Of a stretch of 64,000 nt of DNA, positions 1 to 9,512 are shown one piece after another. Origin of the DNA: Armatimonadota bacterium (GTDB taxonomy: Bacteria > Armatimonadota > Chthonomonadetes > Chthonomonadales > CAJBBX01); assembly GCA_026392115.1 (NCBI GenBank), contig JAPLCQ010000069.1, forward strand, positions 1 to 64,000, written 5' to 3'. A model generated the notes under the pieces. That model made no database searches, was not told the DNA's origin, and saw only the letters and a list, made by a program, of their open reading frames with translations. The position numbers were made by a program, and so were the translations under genes. Every line of letters begins with the position of its first letter. Positions within the stretch are counted from its first letter, which is position 1.

Positions 1-3
1 GGG

Positions 4-101
4 CGGCGCGGTGGCGGGCGACGAAGGGAGCGGCGAGCAAGGGGGCGCCCCCAAGAGGTCAAGGGGCTCACTTTCCTATGGCAGAGAAGTGAGCCCCTTG
101 A
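4..101. repeat. 98-bp direct repeat, copy 1
   Basis: Matches 292..389 with a constant offset of 288 bp and, by eye, one mismatch. Its last 43 bp form a perfect 15-bp inverted repeat (TCAAGGGGCTCACTT and its complement) around a 13-base loop. No gene is supported in 1-414; the long plus-strand ORF there is a shadow of the secretin gene. Confidence 0.85.
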
Positions 102-167
102 GCCGTTAACCGTCAGGAGCTATGCATTGCCGAAGCCGCCGTCGAAGTTGCCATTGCCGGTCGTCCC

Positions 168-270
168 GAACGAAGTGAAGGACCCCGACTCCAGCGCAAT
201 GGTGGCTTGCCCGAGCCGCACGGCCCGCCGGGGTATCAGGGTGCGGCGCAGGAGTCGGGGCCCTTCGTTC
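168..270. repeat. Long imperfect inverted repeat between the two direct repeats
   Basis: The arms GAACGAAG/CTTCGTTC and CCCCGACTCC/GGAGTCGGGG pair across about 60 bases, with a short bulge in the left arm. The arm sequence resembles REP-like intergenic palindromes containing GAACGAAGTGA that I know from other GC-rich genomes; that resemblance is from memory. Confidence 0.55.
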
Positions 271-291
271 CACTCAGGGCGACGTCAGGGA

Positions 292-389
292 CGGCGCGGT
301 GGCGGGCGACGAAGGGAGCGGCGAGCAAGGCGGCGCCCCCAAGAGGTCAAGGGGCTCACTTTCCTATGGCAGAGAAGTGAGCCCCTTGA
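292..389. repeat. 98-bp direct repeat, copy 2
   Basis: Second copy of the repeat at 4..101. It ends 25 bp beyond the stop codon of the secretin gene at 415, so its hairpin lies where a transcription terminator for that gene would be expected. Confidence 0.85.
347..389 (-). terminator. Hairpin downstream of the secretin operon
   Basis: A perfect 15-bp stem (347..361 with 375..389) and 13-base loop follow the minus-strand secretin operon. There is no clear U-tract, so a Rho-independent mechanism is not shown. It could equally be a repeat-borne hairpin protecting the mRNA 3' end. Confidence 0.45.
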
Positions 390-414
390 CCCGTTGCCGT
401 CGCCGGCCTCCCCT

Positions 415-2082
415 CTACTTCAGCAGCCGCCGCACCTTCGCCTCTTCGGCTTCGTCCTTCAGGCGGCCCCGGTCGGTCAGGACGCGGGGGGTTACGAAGA
501 TGACCAGTTCGGAGTCGACGGTGCTGGTCTTCTTGCTGCGGAAGGGGATGCCGAGGATCGGGATGTCGCCCAGGATCGGCACCTTCGTGCGGGTCTGGTA
601 CTCCTGCTTCTGCACCAGGCCGCCGATCATGATGGTCTCGCCGTCCTTCACTCGCACCGTGGTCTCGGCTCGGCGGGTGGAGAGGACCGGCAGGCCGGTC
701 TCGCGCTCCTGCTCGCTGATGTTGCTCACCTCGGGCTTGAGCGTCACGGTGATCTCGCCGTTGCCGCCCGTCCAGGGCCGCACCTCCAGCTTCACGCCCA
801 CGTCAACGCCCTGGATGCGCTCCTGCTTGCCGCCGTAGGAGGTGACCTCCACCTTGATGAACTTGGTCTGACCGATGAAGATGTCGGCGGCCTGGCCGTT
901 CACCGCAGCCATGCGCGGGTTGGCGCGGACTTTCGCCTTGCCTTCGGAGACGAGCGCCTTGAGGGCCGCCTGAAAGTCGGTGGGGAGCGTGCCGATGGTG
1001 CTGTAGGTGATGTCGCCGGTGGCCGAGTTGGTCCCGGCCGTCATGCGGTCGTTCCGGAATGCCGTGGCCAGCGAGGCGGTCAGGTCGCTCGTGGAGGCCA
1101 CCTCCACGGCCAGCGCCTCGATCATGATCTGCGGCGGGGCCACGTCGACCTTGCCGAAGTCGGAGCGAATCTTGTCCAGCATCTGCCCCGGCGCGGTGAC
1201 CACCACGGCGTTCTGCGCCTCGTTGACGTGCAGGAAGCTGTAGAGGAACGTCGGCAGCAGGCCGGACGCGGTCTGGGCCTTGATGTACTTCATGCGGTAG
1301 GACTCGGTGCCGGAGAGGCGGTAGGTGGCCAGGTCGACCGGTGTTCCGTCGCAGATGGTCCAGATGCCGTCCTTCTTGGAGGCCGCCAGCCCGCACGAGG
1401 CGGCGATCCCGGCCACGGCGTCGTCCACCGCCATGCCGTCCAGCGACATGGAGACGTCGCGGTCCTTCACGGAGTCGTCGATCACCATGTCGGCCTTGGC
1501 GGCCTGCGAGACGGCGGCCAGCAGGGCCAGGAGCTTGGCCTTGGTGGCGTCGATGCTCAGGAGCCCGCCCTTCATCTGGACGTCCATCCCGCCGGCCGCC
1601 GCCGCCGCGCCGCCGCCGCCCCCCGCCGCCGTGGCCCGCGTGGCGGTGTTGCGCTCGCTGTTCACGGTGATGATGACGCTCTGCTGGTCGGTGCTCTTGG
1701 CGAAGCGGATGGAGGCGGGCTCATACATGGCCACGACGAGGTTGACGCCGACGCCCTCCTTGGCGCTCTGCGGGACCGCGAGCTGGAGGTAGCTGACCGG
1801 GTACTTGCTGATGTCGATGAACGCCTTGCCGACCTGCGACTTGGCGTTGGTGAAGACGATGCTCACCTTCTGGCGCGCCCCGCCGCCGTAGATCATGCCC
1901 CAGTCGTTGTTCTCAGGCATCCAATCGAGGACGCCGTCGGCCTTGATGCTGATCTGCACCCCATTGCTCAGCTGCTGGGCGTCGATGCTCTGGATGTTGC
2001 AGAACGCCGCCGTCTGGGCGTGGCAAGCCGCGGCCAGGGCCGTCATGGCGGCGATCAGCGCAAGCGCCGGATGGGTTCGCAT
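415..2082 (-). CDS. Secretin (PilQ/GspD-like), paralogue 3 of 3 in the operon
   Basis: A 555-residue outer-membrane secretin. The ATG at 2082 has AGGAG 7 bases upstream and opens a signal peptide ending near AACHAQ; the track's longer start is a shadow. An AMIN-like beta domain occupies roughly residues 30-145, an STN short domain 165-240 (DMVIDDSVKDRDVSMSL), then N1/N2-like repeats and the secretin beta-barrel domain. The family signature VPILGDIPILGIPF lies near residue 510. Such proteins form ring channels for type IV pili or type II secretion. No other pilus or T2SS gene is visible, so the secretion system is unknown. It is last in a tightly spaced operon of three paralogues, 10 bp after the previous gene. 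Confidence 0.88.
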   Translation of the reverse strand: MRTHPALALIAAMTALAAACHAQTAAFCNIQSIDAQQLSNGVQISIKADGVLDWMPENNDWGMIYGGGARQKVSIVFTNAKSQVGKAFIDISKYPVSYLQLAVPQSAKEGVGVNLVVAMYEPASIRFAKSTDQQSVIITVNSERNTATRATAAGGGGGAAAAAGGMDVQMKGGLLSIDATKAKLLALLAAVSQAAKADMVIDDSVKDRDVSMSLDGMAVDDAVAGIAASCGLAASKKDGIWTICDGTPVDLATYRLSGTESYRMKYIKAQTASGLLPTFLYSFLHVNEAQNAVVVTAPGQMLDKIRSDFGKVDVAPPQIMIEALAVEVASTSDLTASLATAFRNDRMTAGTNSATGDITYSTIGTLPTDFQAALKALVSEGKAKVRANPRMAAVNGQAADIFIGQTKFIKVEVTSYGGKQERIQGVDVGVKLEVRPWTGGNGEITVTLKPEVSNISEQERETGLPVLSTRRAETTVRVKDGETIMIGGLVQKQEYQTRTKVPILGDIPILGIPFRSKKTSTVDSELVIFVTPRVLTDRGRLKDEAEEAKVRRLLK

Positions 2083-2092
2083 GGGAGTTCTC

Positions 2093-3790
2093 CTAGGTGG
2101 CGCCCGGAAGCGTGCGGGCCGTGACGAAGACGCCCAACCGGGTCTCCGCACGGCGCGAGCCGTGGCGAGTGAAGAGCCGGCCGATCAGCGGTAGATCGCC
2201 CAGCACGGGGTTCCGAGCATGCGTCGGCTCGTCCTGGACGATGTCGAGGCCGCCGATGAAGAGCGTCTCGCCGCTCTGGATGCGCATGAGCGCGCCGGCC
2301 GTGCGCGTGGAGACGGTGGGCGCGCCGGTGGCCGGGTCGAGTTCCACAATGTTGCTCACCTGCGGGATCACACCCAGCAGGATCGAGCCGCCGCCGCCCG
2401 CCGTGGCCGATACCGTGAGGCGGGCGCCCACCTCCACGGGCATCAGGACGGTGTCGTAGGCGTTGGCAAACGTGTTGTAGGTGATCGCCTTGATGTACTT
2501 CTGCTGCCCGGCGAAGAGCGACGCGGACCTGCCGCTGAGGACGACCGCCTTCGGCTCCGACTTGATGCGCACCCGTCCCCGGCTGCTCAGGGCGCGCAAC
2601 CGGGCCCCGAAGCTCGCATCGAGCGCGCCGAGGCTGGTGTACCGGATGCCGGCGCCGTCGGGCGATGCCGCAACGTCGCCAAAGGCGCCAAGGCCGCGCA
2701 GCTCGGGCAGCGCCTCCAGGTCGTCGGACCGGTTGTACTCCACGGTGGTGGCCGTCACCTCGATCTGCGCCACCGGCCTGTCCAGGCGGCCGATGTCCTC
2801 GCGGAGCCGCCGCACCAGGCCGGCCGGGCCGAAGACGCTGAGCGCGTTCTCGCCGGGGTTGGCGTGGATGTACCGGAGCAGGAACTCCGGCAGGCTGTTG
2901 CGGATGGCGACGGCAGACCCGTGCCGCACGCGCACGGTCTCCAGCGCCTCCACGTCGTAGGCGGCCATGCCCGCGGAGTCGCCGTCGGCCACGCGCACGG
3001 TCCCGTCCCGACGCTCCAGCGCCAGTCCGTAGGTCTGGGCGATGGCGTCCAGGGCGTCATCCAGCGGGGCTTCGTCCAGCCGTATGCTCACCTGCCGGTC
3101 GAGGCCGGGGTCCACCAGCAGCGTCGCGCCCGACACGGTCCCGATGCGGGCCAGCAGCTCGCGCAGGTCGCCGTTCAGGGCGTTCACCGAGACCCGACCC
3201 GACCCGCCCGTCACCTCCAGCTCGCGGGGATCGCCGGGCCCGGCCTTGCGGCGCACGGCCGGCGGCTGGGTGCGCCGGTCGCTGGTCACGAGGATCACAA
3301 TGGAGCGCTGGTCGTGGCCCACCTCGATGGAAATCTTGGGCACCGGCAGCTCGTTGCCGCCGGTCTCCCAGTTCTCGCCGCCCGCCTTGAAGAGCGAGAC
3401 GACGCCCGGCGTCAGCAGGCTGACGCGAAGCTCCAGCCCGATGCCGTCCTGGGCGCCCACGGGGACGAACGCCTCCACATGGCTCACCGGGTAGACGCCC
3501 ACGTTGGCGAAGCTGCCCACCTGCGAACGGGCGTTGGTGACCCAGATCGGCACCGTGTCGATGAGCCGGTGGAGCTTCTCCCACTGCCCCTTCTGCGCCG
3601 CCTCCAGGTCGAAGAAGATGCCGGGGTCGGCCACGACGCGCATGAGGCCGTCGGCCCGGATCGTCACCTGCACGGCGTTGCCGCGCCGCACCGATTCGAT
3701 GGACGTGATGTTGCAGTAGACCCGCTGGGCGTGCGAAGGCGCGCAGGCGAGGAGCAGCAGGGCCGCCGATAGGAACCGCCTCAAGGTCAC
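2093..3790 (-). CDS. Secretin (PilQ/GspD-like), paralogue 2 of 3
   Basis: A 565-residue paralogue of its two neighbours. It begins with GTG one base after the stop of the upstream secretin, so translation is probably coupled. The signal peptide ends near APSHAQ. AMIN-like, STN-like (LLVDPGLDRQVSIRLDEAPLDDAL, in part) and secretin domains follow in order. The C-terminal signature NPVLGDLPLIGRLF is present but more degenerate than in the other two, and RIQSGETLFIGGL replaces the usual VKDGETIMIGGL. The divergence suggests an old duplication with a specialised role, perhaps a hetero-oligomeric ring; that is inference. Confidence 0.85.
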   Translation of the reverse strand: MTLRRFLSAALLLLACAPSHAQRVYCNITSIESVRRGNAVQVTIRADGLMRVVADPGIFFDLEAAQKGQWEKLHRLIDTVPIWVTNARSQVGSFANVGVYPVSHVEAFVPVGAQDGIGLELRVSLLTPGVVSLFKAGGENWETGGNELPVPKISIEVGHDQRSIVILVTSDRRTQPPAVRRKAGPGDPRELEVTGGSGRVSVNALNGDLRELLARIGTVSGATLLVDPGLDRQVSIRLDEAPLDDALDAIAQTYGLALERRDGTVRVADGDSAGMAAYDVEALETVRVRHGSAVAIRNSLPEFLLRYIHANPGENALSVFGPAGLVRRLREDIGRLDRPVAQIEVTATTVEYNRSDDLEALPELRGLGAFGDVAASPDGAGIRYTSLGALDASFGARLRALSSRGRVRIKSEPKAVVLSGRSASLFAGQQKYIKAITYNTFANAYDTVLMPVEVGARLTVSATAGGGGSILLGVIPQVSNIVELDPATGAPTVSTRTAGALMRIQSGETLFIGGLDIVQDEPTHARNPVLGDLPLIGRLFTRHGSRRAETRLGVFVTARTLPGAT

Positions 3791-3791
3791 G

Positions 3792-5126
3792 CTACGGCGC
3801 CTTGCCCTTGGGAGCGTCGCCCTGCAGGAAGCGCTCGCGCAGCTTCTTCTCGTCCTCGGCGGGCAGGTGGCCCGTGGTGGAGAGGATGCGCGGCGTGATG
3901 AAGATGGCCATCTCGGTGCTGGACTCTTTCGAGTCCGTCGTGCGGAAGAGCGGCCCGAGGAGCGGCAGGTCGCCCAGGATCGGCATGCGCGTCCGGGTGC
4001 TGATGGTCTCCTGCTGCGTCAGGCCTCCCAGGATCACCGTCTCGCCGTCGCGGACGCGGACCGTGGTGTTGGCCCGGCGCGTGCTCCGGTCGGGCAGGCC
4101 GGTCTTGGGGTCCAGTGCGCTGAGGACGCTGATCTCCGGGTGGATGTCGATGATGATCTCGCCCTCTCCGCCGGTGAAGGGCGTCATATCGAGCCGGACG
4201 CCCGCGTCGATGGAGTTGGTCTGGATCATGGAGCCGTCGGAGCCCCCGGTGATCGCCACGGGCGTGCTCAGGTAGCGCTGCTTGCCGATGAAGATGCCGG
4301 CCTTCTGCCCGCTCACCGTGGCGATGCGCGGGTTGGCCTTCACGCGGGCCTTGCCCTGGGTCACCAGCGACTTGAGGCCGGCATTGAAGGCGTCGGGCAG
4401 CGTCACCAGCGTCCGGTAGAAGAGGCTGCCCGCCGGCGCGTCCACGGCGACCTGCCGCGTGGCGTTGGTCCAGTCCCATTTCAGCGAGAACTCGCGGGCG
4501 CCGCTGTCGGTGAACTCCACCATGAGCACGTCGATCATGATCTGCGAGGCCGGGATGTCGAACTGGCGGATGTCCTCGCGGAACTTGCGCAGCACGTCCG
4601 GCGGAGCGGAGAGGATGACCGAGTTCTGCTCCGGGTTCGTCTTCACATGGTCCTGCAGGAATACGGGCAGGAGCGACTTGGCATTGGGCGCCAGGACGTA
4701 CTGGGTGCTGATCGAGTCGATGTCGCTGAGCAGGTACGACGAGGGTGTCTTCGGGATGCCCTCGCTGACCATGAAGATGCCCTTCACCTGGCGGCAGGCG
4801 AGGCCGTAGGCGCTGACCACGGTATCGAGGATATCGGTGGCCTTGCGGCGGGTCAGGTTCACCGTGATGGTGCGTTTGACCGTGTCGTCGATCATGATCT
4901 GCAGGCCGGTCTTGCGGGCATACCGGTTGAAGAACTAATGGGCATCCACGCCAGCCGCGGCGACCGAGACGCCGTCGGCGCCCACGTCGACGATCACCCG
5001 CTCGGGGGCGGGCTGGGCCGCGGGGGCCGCGGGCGGAGGGGCGGGAGGGTTCTGGGCCATCGCCGCGGGACCGGCTGCGAGACACAGACAGGCCGCAGCC
5101 AAGATGCAGAGGACCGGCAAGCGCAT
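3792..5126 (-). pseudogene. Secretin paralogue 1, interrupted by one in-frame TAG
   Basis: The ATG at 5126, behind GGGAGAG, starts a signal peptide (ALCLAAGPAAMAQ-like) and a Pro/Ala-rich linker. Residue 63 of this frame (4935-4937) is TAG, and the same frame then continues without a shift as FFNRYARKTGLQIMIDDTV through STN and secretin domains to MPILGDLPLLGPLF and a stop at 3792. Only one base separates an intact 444-codon gene from this one; CAG to TAG is the simplest change, since a residue is expected there in the STN helix. A downstream ATG at 4895 could give a 367-residue protein without signal peptide. It may be a true nonsense mutation, a sequencing error or readthrough. It lacks the AMIN domain of its paralogues. 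Confidence 0.8.
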
Positions 5127-5377
5127 ATCACTCTCCCTGCCGGGTCTCTTCGACGATGACGAGCCCGACCCTTGCACCGCGTGGAACGCGGACGTACGCA
5201 ACTAGTACCCCGGTCGGGCCGTCCGGGTTTCGTTATCGTCGCGGCAGACTCATGATACAGCACCCAGACGCCGCGACCGGCAACCACGTCCACTCCGGCA
5301 GGAGACCCGCATCCCGTCGCCTAACTAGTGCCCAGAGGCGGCCGCTTCCCGACCGCGCCCAAAGGAAGGCAACACCT

Positions 5378-6754
5378 ATGCTCATCGCCTCGCTGGCCGC
5401 TCCCGCCGCCCCGCCGGTATCGGGGCCGATCGCACAGCACCCGGTCAATCCCCGCGTCTTCATCTACAAGGGGAAGCCCACGGTGCTGGTCACCTCGGCC
5501 GAGCACTACGGCGGCGTGCTGAACCTGGGCATGGACGCCCGCACGTACCTCGCCGCGCTGAAGGTCGACGGGCTGAACTACACGCGCCTCTTCTCCGGAG
5601 CCTACTGCGAGAGCCCCGCGGACTTCGGCATCCGCCACAACACACTGGCCCCGGAGACCGGCAAGCTCATCTGCCCCTGGGCACGGTCACCTACCGACGG
5701 CTACGCCAACGGCGGCTCGAAGTTCGACCTCACGCGGTGGGACCCGGCCTACTTCGCGCGGCTGCACGCCTTCGTCGGCGAGGCCCGCAAGCAGGGCATC
5801 ATCGTGGAGATGGCCCTCTTTTGCCCGTTCTACGGCGACACCATGTGGAACCTGAGCCCCATGAAAGCCGCCAACAACGTGAACGGAGTGGGGACCTGCG
5901 GCCGCGAGGAGGTCTACGCGCTGAAGGAGGAGGCCCTGACCCGCGTGCAGGAAGCCCTCACCCGGAAACTGACGCGCGAGATGAACCGCCACGACAACCT
6001 CTTCTTCGAGATCTGCAACGAGCCCTACTTCGGCGGCGTCACGCCGGCGTGGCAGCGGCGCATATCGACCGCCATCGCCGACGAGGAGAGCCGCCTGCCC
6101 AAGAAGCATCTCATCGCCCAGAACATCGCCAACGGCTCGGCCCGCGTGACCGATCCGGACCCCAACGTGCAGATCCTGAACTTCCACTACGCCTCGCCGC
6201 CAGTGGCCGTGGGCGAGAACGCGGACCTGAAGCGCATCATCACCTGCGACGAGACGGGCTTCCAGGGCGCCGACGACGAGCCCTACCGCCGGCAGGGATG
6301 GGCCTTCATGCTCAGCGGCGGCGGCATGTACAACAATCTGGACTATTCCTTCACCGTGGCGCACCCCGACGGCACTGCCACGGTGGAGGATCCCACGCCG
6401 GGCGGCGGCGGGCCGGGCTTCCGCAAGCAGATGGCGACCCTCCTCCGCTTCATGAACGCACTGGACCTGGCCGCCGTGGCGCCGGACGGACCGTGGCTCA
6501 GGCCGATGGACGGCGCCGCGCAAGCCTACGCGCTCGCCAAGCCCGGCGCCCAGTACGCGGCGTATGTCTGCGGCGGGACCGGCGGCGGCCTCACCGTTAC
6601 GCTGCCCGCGGGCAAGTACCGCGTCCGCTGGACGCAGCCGTTGACGGGCGTCGTCACCGACCGCGCCTGCACCTCCACGGGCGCCGCGCTCCAGATCAGC
6701 CCGCCGGAATACCCCGGCGAGGCGGCCGTCCTGGTGACGCCGAAGCGAGGGTAG
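5378..6754 (+). CDS. Clan GH-A-type glycoside hydrolase (cellulase-fold), uncharacterised
   Basis: A 458-residue protein; the ATG at 5378 follows AAAGGAAGG. The N-terminus NPRVFIYKGKPTVLVTSAEHYG is typical of GH5/DUF4038-like TIM barrels of environmental bacteria. FFEICNEP (about residue 205) carries the acid/base Glu of clan GH-A, and IITCDETGF (about 290) fits the nucleophile strand. A small C-terminal beta domain (VRWTQPLTG) follows. It has no clear signal peptide, unlike most neighbours. It is transcribed divergently from the secretins, with a 251-bp region between them in which I see no certain regulatory site, only two copies of AACTAGT. The substrate is unknown. Confidence 0.75.
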   Translation: MLIASLAAPAAPPVSGPIAQHPVNPRVFIYKGKPTVLVTSAEHYGGVLNLGMDARTYLAALKVDGLNYTRLFSGAYCESPADFGIRHNTLAPETGKLICPWARSPTDGYANGGSKFDLTRWDPAYFARLHAFVGEARKQGIIVEMALFCPFYGDTMWNLSPMKAANNVNGVGTCGREEVYALKEEALTRVQEALTRKLTREMNRHDNLFFEICNEPYFGGVTPAWQRRISTAIADEESRLPKKHLIAQNIANGSARVTDPDPNVQILNFHYASPPVAVGENADLKRIITCDETGFQGADDEPYRRQGWAFMLSGGGMYNNLDYSFTVAHPDGTATVEDPTPGGGGPGFRKQMATLLRFMNALDLAAVAPDGPWLRPMDGAAQAYALAKPGAQYAAYVCGGTGGGLTVTLPAGKYRVRWTQPLTGVVTDRACTSTGAALQISPPEYPGEAAVLVTPKRG

Positions 6755-6781
6755 CGCAAGGAGGGGCGCACCCCGTTGCCC

Positions 6782-9289
6782 CTACTTCAGCCTGACGTAC
6801 TCCACCACCACCGAACCGGGCTTGGAGGGGACGGTGACCTGCAGCTTGGCCAACTGGGCGCCGGTCATCGTCTCCGCCCTGCCGCGGGTATAGCCAGCCG
6901 AGCGGCGGACGGCGTACCGCGCCTGGGCGTCGATGCCCCGCAGGTCGCAGTCGAACGCGCAGAACGGCGACAGGTGCCGCCTGAACGCGACCACCATGCC
7001 GTCGCCCTGCTGCGGGCGGTCGTACTGCCGGACCGACCAGTTCCTCGGGTCGTGGTCGACCGCCGTCAGGACGTGGAGGTCGCCTGCGTAGTAGCCTCGG
7101 AGCCGCTTGGCCTCGGCGATGGCGCGCTTCAGCTCCGCCTTCGGGTACCGGGCGGGGCGGACATCCTCCGCGAAGGCGATCCCCGCGTTGGATCCGCTGC
7201 GGAATAGGTAGGGGCTGGAGCCCATCATGCCGCTGACGCTGTAGGGCACGTAGGGGCTCAGGCCGTCGGTCATGATCTGGTTGCGGATGGCCGCCTCGTT
7301 GAAGTCCAGGTCGAAGAGCGGGCCGATCGTGTCGTCGGTGCGCCAGAGCGGGATGGACCGGGAACAGGTCTCCAGGTCGATGCGAGTGCCGCCGCTGGCG
7401 CAGTTGTCGATGGCCAGGTGCGGGTACTCGCGGCGCAGGTCGTCCCACAGCCGGTAGAGGCCCTCGACGTAGCGTATCTCCGTGAGGCCGGCGCGGTCGG
7501 GGTTGGCGCGGTCGCCGTGCTGCCAGTAGGGTAGCGGATTGATGTTGAAGTCGATGCGAAGCCAGCTCAGGTCGTACTCACGAATCGCCTCGGTCAGGTA
7601 GCGCGTGATGTACTCGCGGGCCGCCGGATGGCCCAGGTCCAGGAGGCCGCTACCGTCTCCCGCCGGCGACAGGACCCACTCCGGGTGGTGCTTGGCGATG
7701 AGCGTCCCGGAGGCCACGCGCTCCGGCTCGAACCACATGAGGAACTTCATACCGGCCTGCCGGACGGCCTGGCCCACGGGCTTCAGGCCATGCGGGAACC
7801 GATCCGGCGGCTCGGCGCCGCTCAGGGGCAGGGCGTAGTTGCCCATCCCGTCCGGGAAGCCGCCCCGTGTCCAGTAGGCGTCCAGCCAGAAGACCTCGAA
7901 GCCGAGGCCCTCCACGGAGCGCAGGTGCTCCGTCAGGTTCTTCTCGGTAGTGGCGTTCATCTCGTAGAACGAGGTGCTCAGATGGACGATGGGCGGCGTG
8001 ACCACCTTGCCGTCGATCCTCGGCAGCACATGGGCCAGCATGGTCCGCCGGAGGGCGTTGTGCGCCGTCTCCATGTCGGCGCCGGCGTAGTGGACCTGCA
8101 GGATGCGCGGCGAACGGATCGACTCGCCGGGCTTGAGCCGGAGGCGCAGGCCCTGCATGCCGGCCGAGACCCGCAGGTCGCCGCCCGTGGGGCGCTCGAT
8201 GGCCGCCTGCCACTGGCCGGACCATCCCACGGCGGTGGCCACGCCGCCTGTGCCCCAGTCGACGGTGAAGAAGGGCCCGACCTCGGCTGCGGTGCGACCG
8301 TCGGCGCTCACGAGCCGGGCCGTCGCTCCCGCGGCGACCTGCTCGTCGACCGGCTGCCAGCTCAGCGGGCCGTGGGCGCTGCCGCGTAGCCGGTGCAACG
8401 CGACCCTGGCGCCAAGGCCCAGCCGCACCGAGGCATCGACGGCCCGGACATCCTCCAGGAGCGGCGTCTCGGCCGTGCCTGTGTTGCGGAAGTGGAGCGT
8501 CCAGTCGGCGCCGGCCGTGTCCAGATAGACGGTGGCCTCGGCCGTGACCTCCAGGCCGGTCTCGGGATCGGTCAGGACCACCGTCCGCTTCTCGGCCGTC
8601 GGTAAGGCGACGACGCGGACCTCGCGCCGCCAGTTGCTGACCAACTCCGACGACGGCCGTCCGCCGTAGGTGAACGAGAACGGCAGACCCGGCTTCAGCG
8701 TGGCCTGGCCGGCGAGGCTGTCGAGCCAGAGCGTTCGGCCGTCTTCCAGCGTGACGCGGGCGTCGGCCCAGTCGCCCTGGTCCCATCCGCGCCCGTCGCC
8801 GCCGTCGTCCACGATGAGATCAAAGGATCGGGCGCCGTGCATCTGCACAGCGATCGGCACGGGGGTCGCCCCGGCCCGCATCACGGGCGTGGCGAAGAGC
8901 TCCACGCCGCCCGCCTGGACATGGAAGCGGACCGAAGCCGCCGTGTTGTCGACGTTGCGGTCCAGCCCGATGAGCGCCGTGAACATGCGCGCCGGCGCGT
9001 CCAACTCCACGCGAAGGACGCTGTGCGAGTTCACGCCGATCCCGTGAGCGAAGGTCCGTTCGCCCAGCCGCATGGGCCCGCCGCCCGCGCCCCTGCGCAG
9101 GTGCGTGTCACCTGCCACGTCCTCATGGACCACGACGAGCCGCGAGGGCGGGGCGCCCGCGTCCTTCGCCTCGGCGAACGCCGACCGGGCCCACTGCCGC
9201 GTGGTCGACGCGATGGAGGCGAACGGGTCCGAAGCACGCAGGGACATGGGCATACACTCCAGTGCCGCAAGCAGGGCCAGGCTGAGCAT
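6782..9289 (-). CDS. Alpha-galactosidase, GH36/GH27-like with N-terminal NPCBM domain
   Basis: An 835-residue protein starting at ATG 9289 behind GAGGTG, with a short hydrophobic leader. Residues about 45-170 form an NPCBM carbohydrate-binding module (RTFAHGIGVNSHSVLRVEL). The catalytic barrel follows: FWLDAYWTRGGFPDGMGNY, FLMWFEPERV, WLRIDFNINP (nucleophile Asp) and CASGGTRIDLE...LWRTDD (acid/base Asp), all in GH36 order. It should release terminal alpha-galactose outside the cytoplasm. It ends 27 bp from the convergent GH-A gene and its start faces the gene at 9513. The specificity is inferred from family motifs. Confidence 0.88.
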   Translation of the reverse strand: MLSLALLAALECMPMSLRASDPFASIASTTRQWARSAFAEAKDAGAPPSRLVVVHEDVAGDTHLRRGAGGGPMRLGERTFAHGIGVNSHSVLRVELDAPARMFTALIGLDRNVDNTAASVRFHVQAGGVELFATPVMRAGATPVPIAVQMHGARSFDLIVDDGGDGRGWDQGDWADARVTLEDGRTLWLDSLAGQATLKPGLPFSFTYGGRPSSELVSNWRREVRVVALPTAEKRTVVLTDPETGLEVTAEATVYLDTAGADWTLHFRNTGTAETPLLEDVRAVDASVRLGLGARVALHRLRGSAHGPLSWQPVDEQVAAGATARLVSADGRTAAEVGPFFTVDWGTGGVATAVGWSGQWQAAIERPTGGDLRVSAGMQGLRLRLKPGESIRSPRILQVHYAGADMETAHNALRRTMLAHVLPRIDGKVVTPPIVHLSTSFYEMNATTEKNLTEHLRSVEGLGFEVFWLDAYWTRGGFPDGMGNYALPLSGAEPPDRFPHGLKPVGQAVRQAGMKFLMWFEPERVASGTLIAKHHPEWVLSPAGDGSGLLDLGHPAAREYITRYLTEAIREYDLSWLRIDFNINPLPYWQHGDRANPDRAGLTEIRYVEGLYRLWDDLRREYPHLAIDNCASGGTRIDLETCSRSIPLWRTDDTIGPLFDLDFNEAAIRNQIMTDGLSPYVPYSVSGMMGSSPYLFRSGSNAGIAFAEDVRPARYPKAELKRAIAEAKRLRGYYAGDLHVLTAVDHDPRNWSVRQYDRPQQGDGMVVAFRRHLSPFCAFDCDLRGIDAQARYAVRRSAGYTRGRAETMTGAQLAKLQVTVPSKPGSVVVEYVRLK

Positions 9290-9512
9290 GGTTCACACCT
9301 CATTGCCCGTCCACTGCGATGGGTCAGGCTCGGGCCATGGATGAGTTCGGCGGCGGCGGCGCAATGCCCTGCCTCGCCCTGCCAAACCGTAGGCCGGCCT
9401 CCCAAAGCAGGAAGCAACGGCGCGCCCGGCGTAGTTGGTTCGTACACCACCGAGGACGCGGAGGAGGGCGCACACCCGCCCCCGCCGGGTCCTTTCCGGA
9501 TGGAGGCCAACC

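Noticed and set aside
127-2124. 665-residue plus-strand ORF
   Set aside because: It lies opposite a secretin gene with signal peptide and family signature; its sequence is the His/Arg/Gly-rich type expected of an antisense frame in GC-rich DNA.
4935-4937. Pyrrolysine or other programmed recoding at TAG
   Set aside because: No stem-loop or pyl gene is visible, and secretins do not use such residues; mutation or sequence error is simpler.
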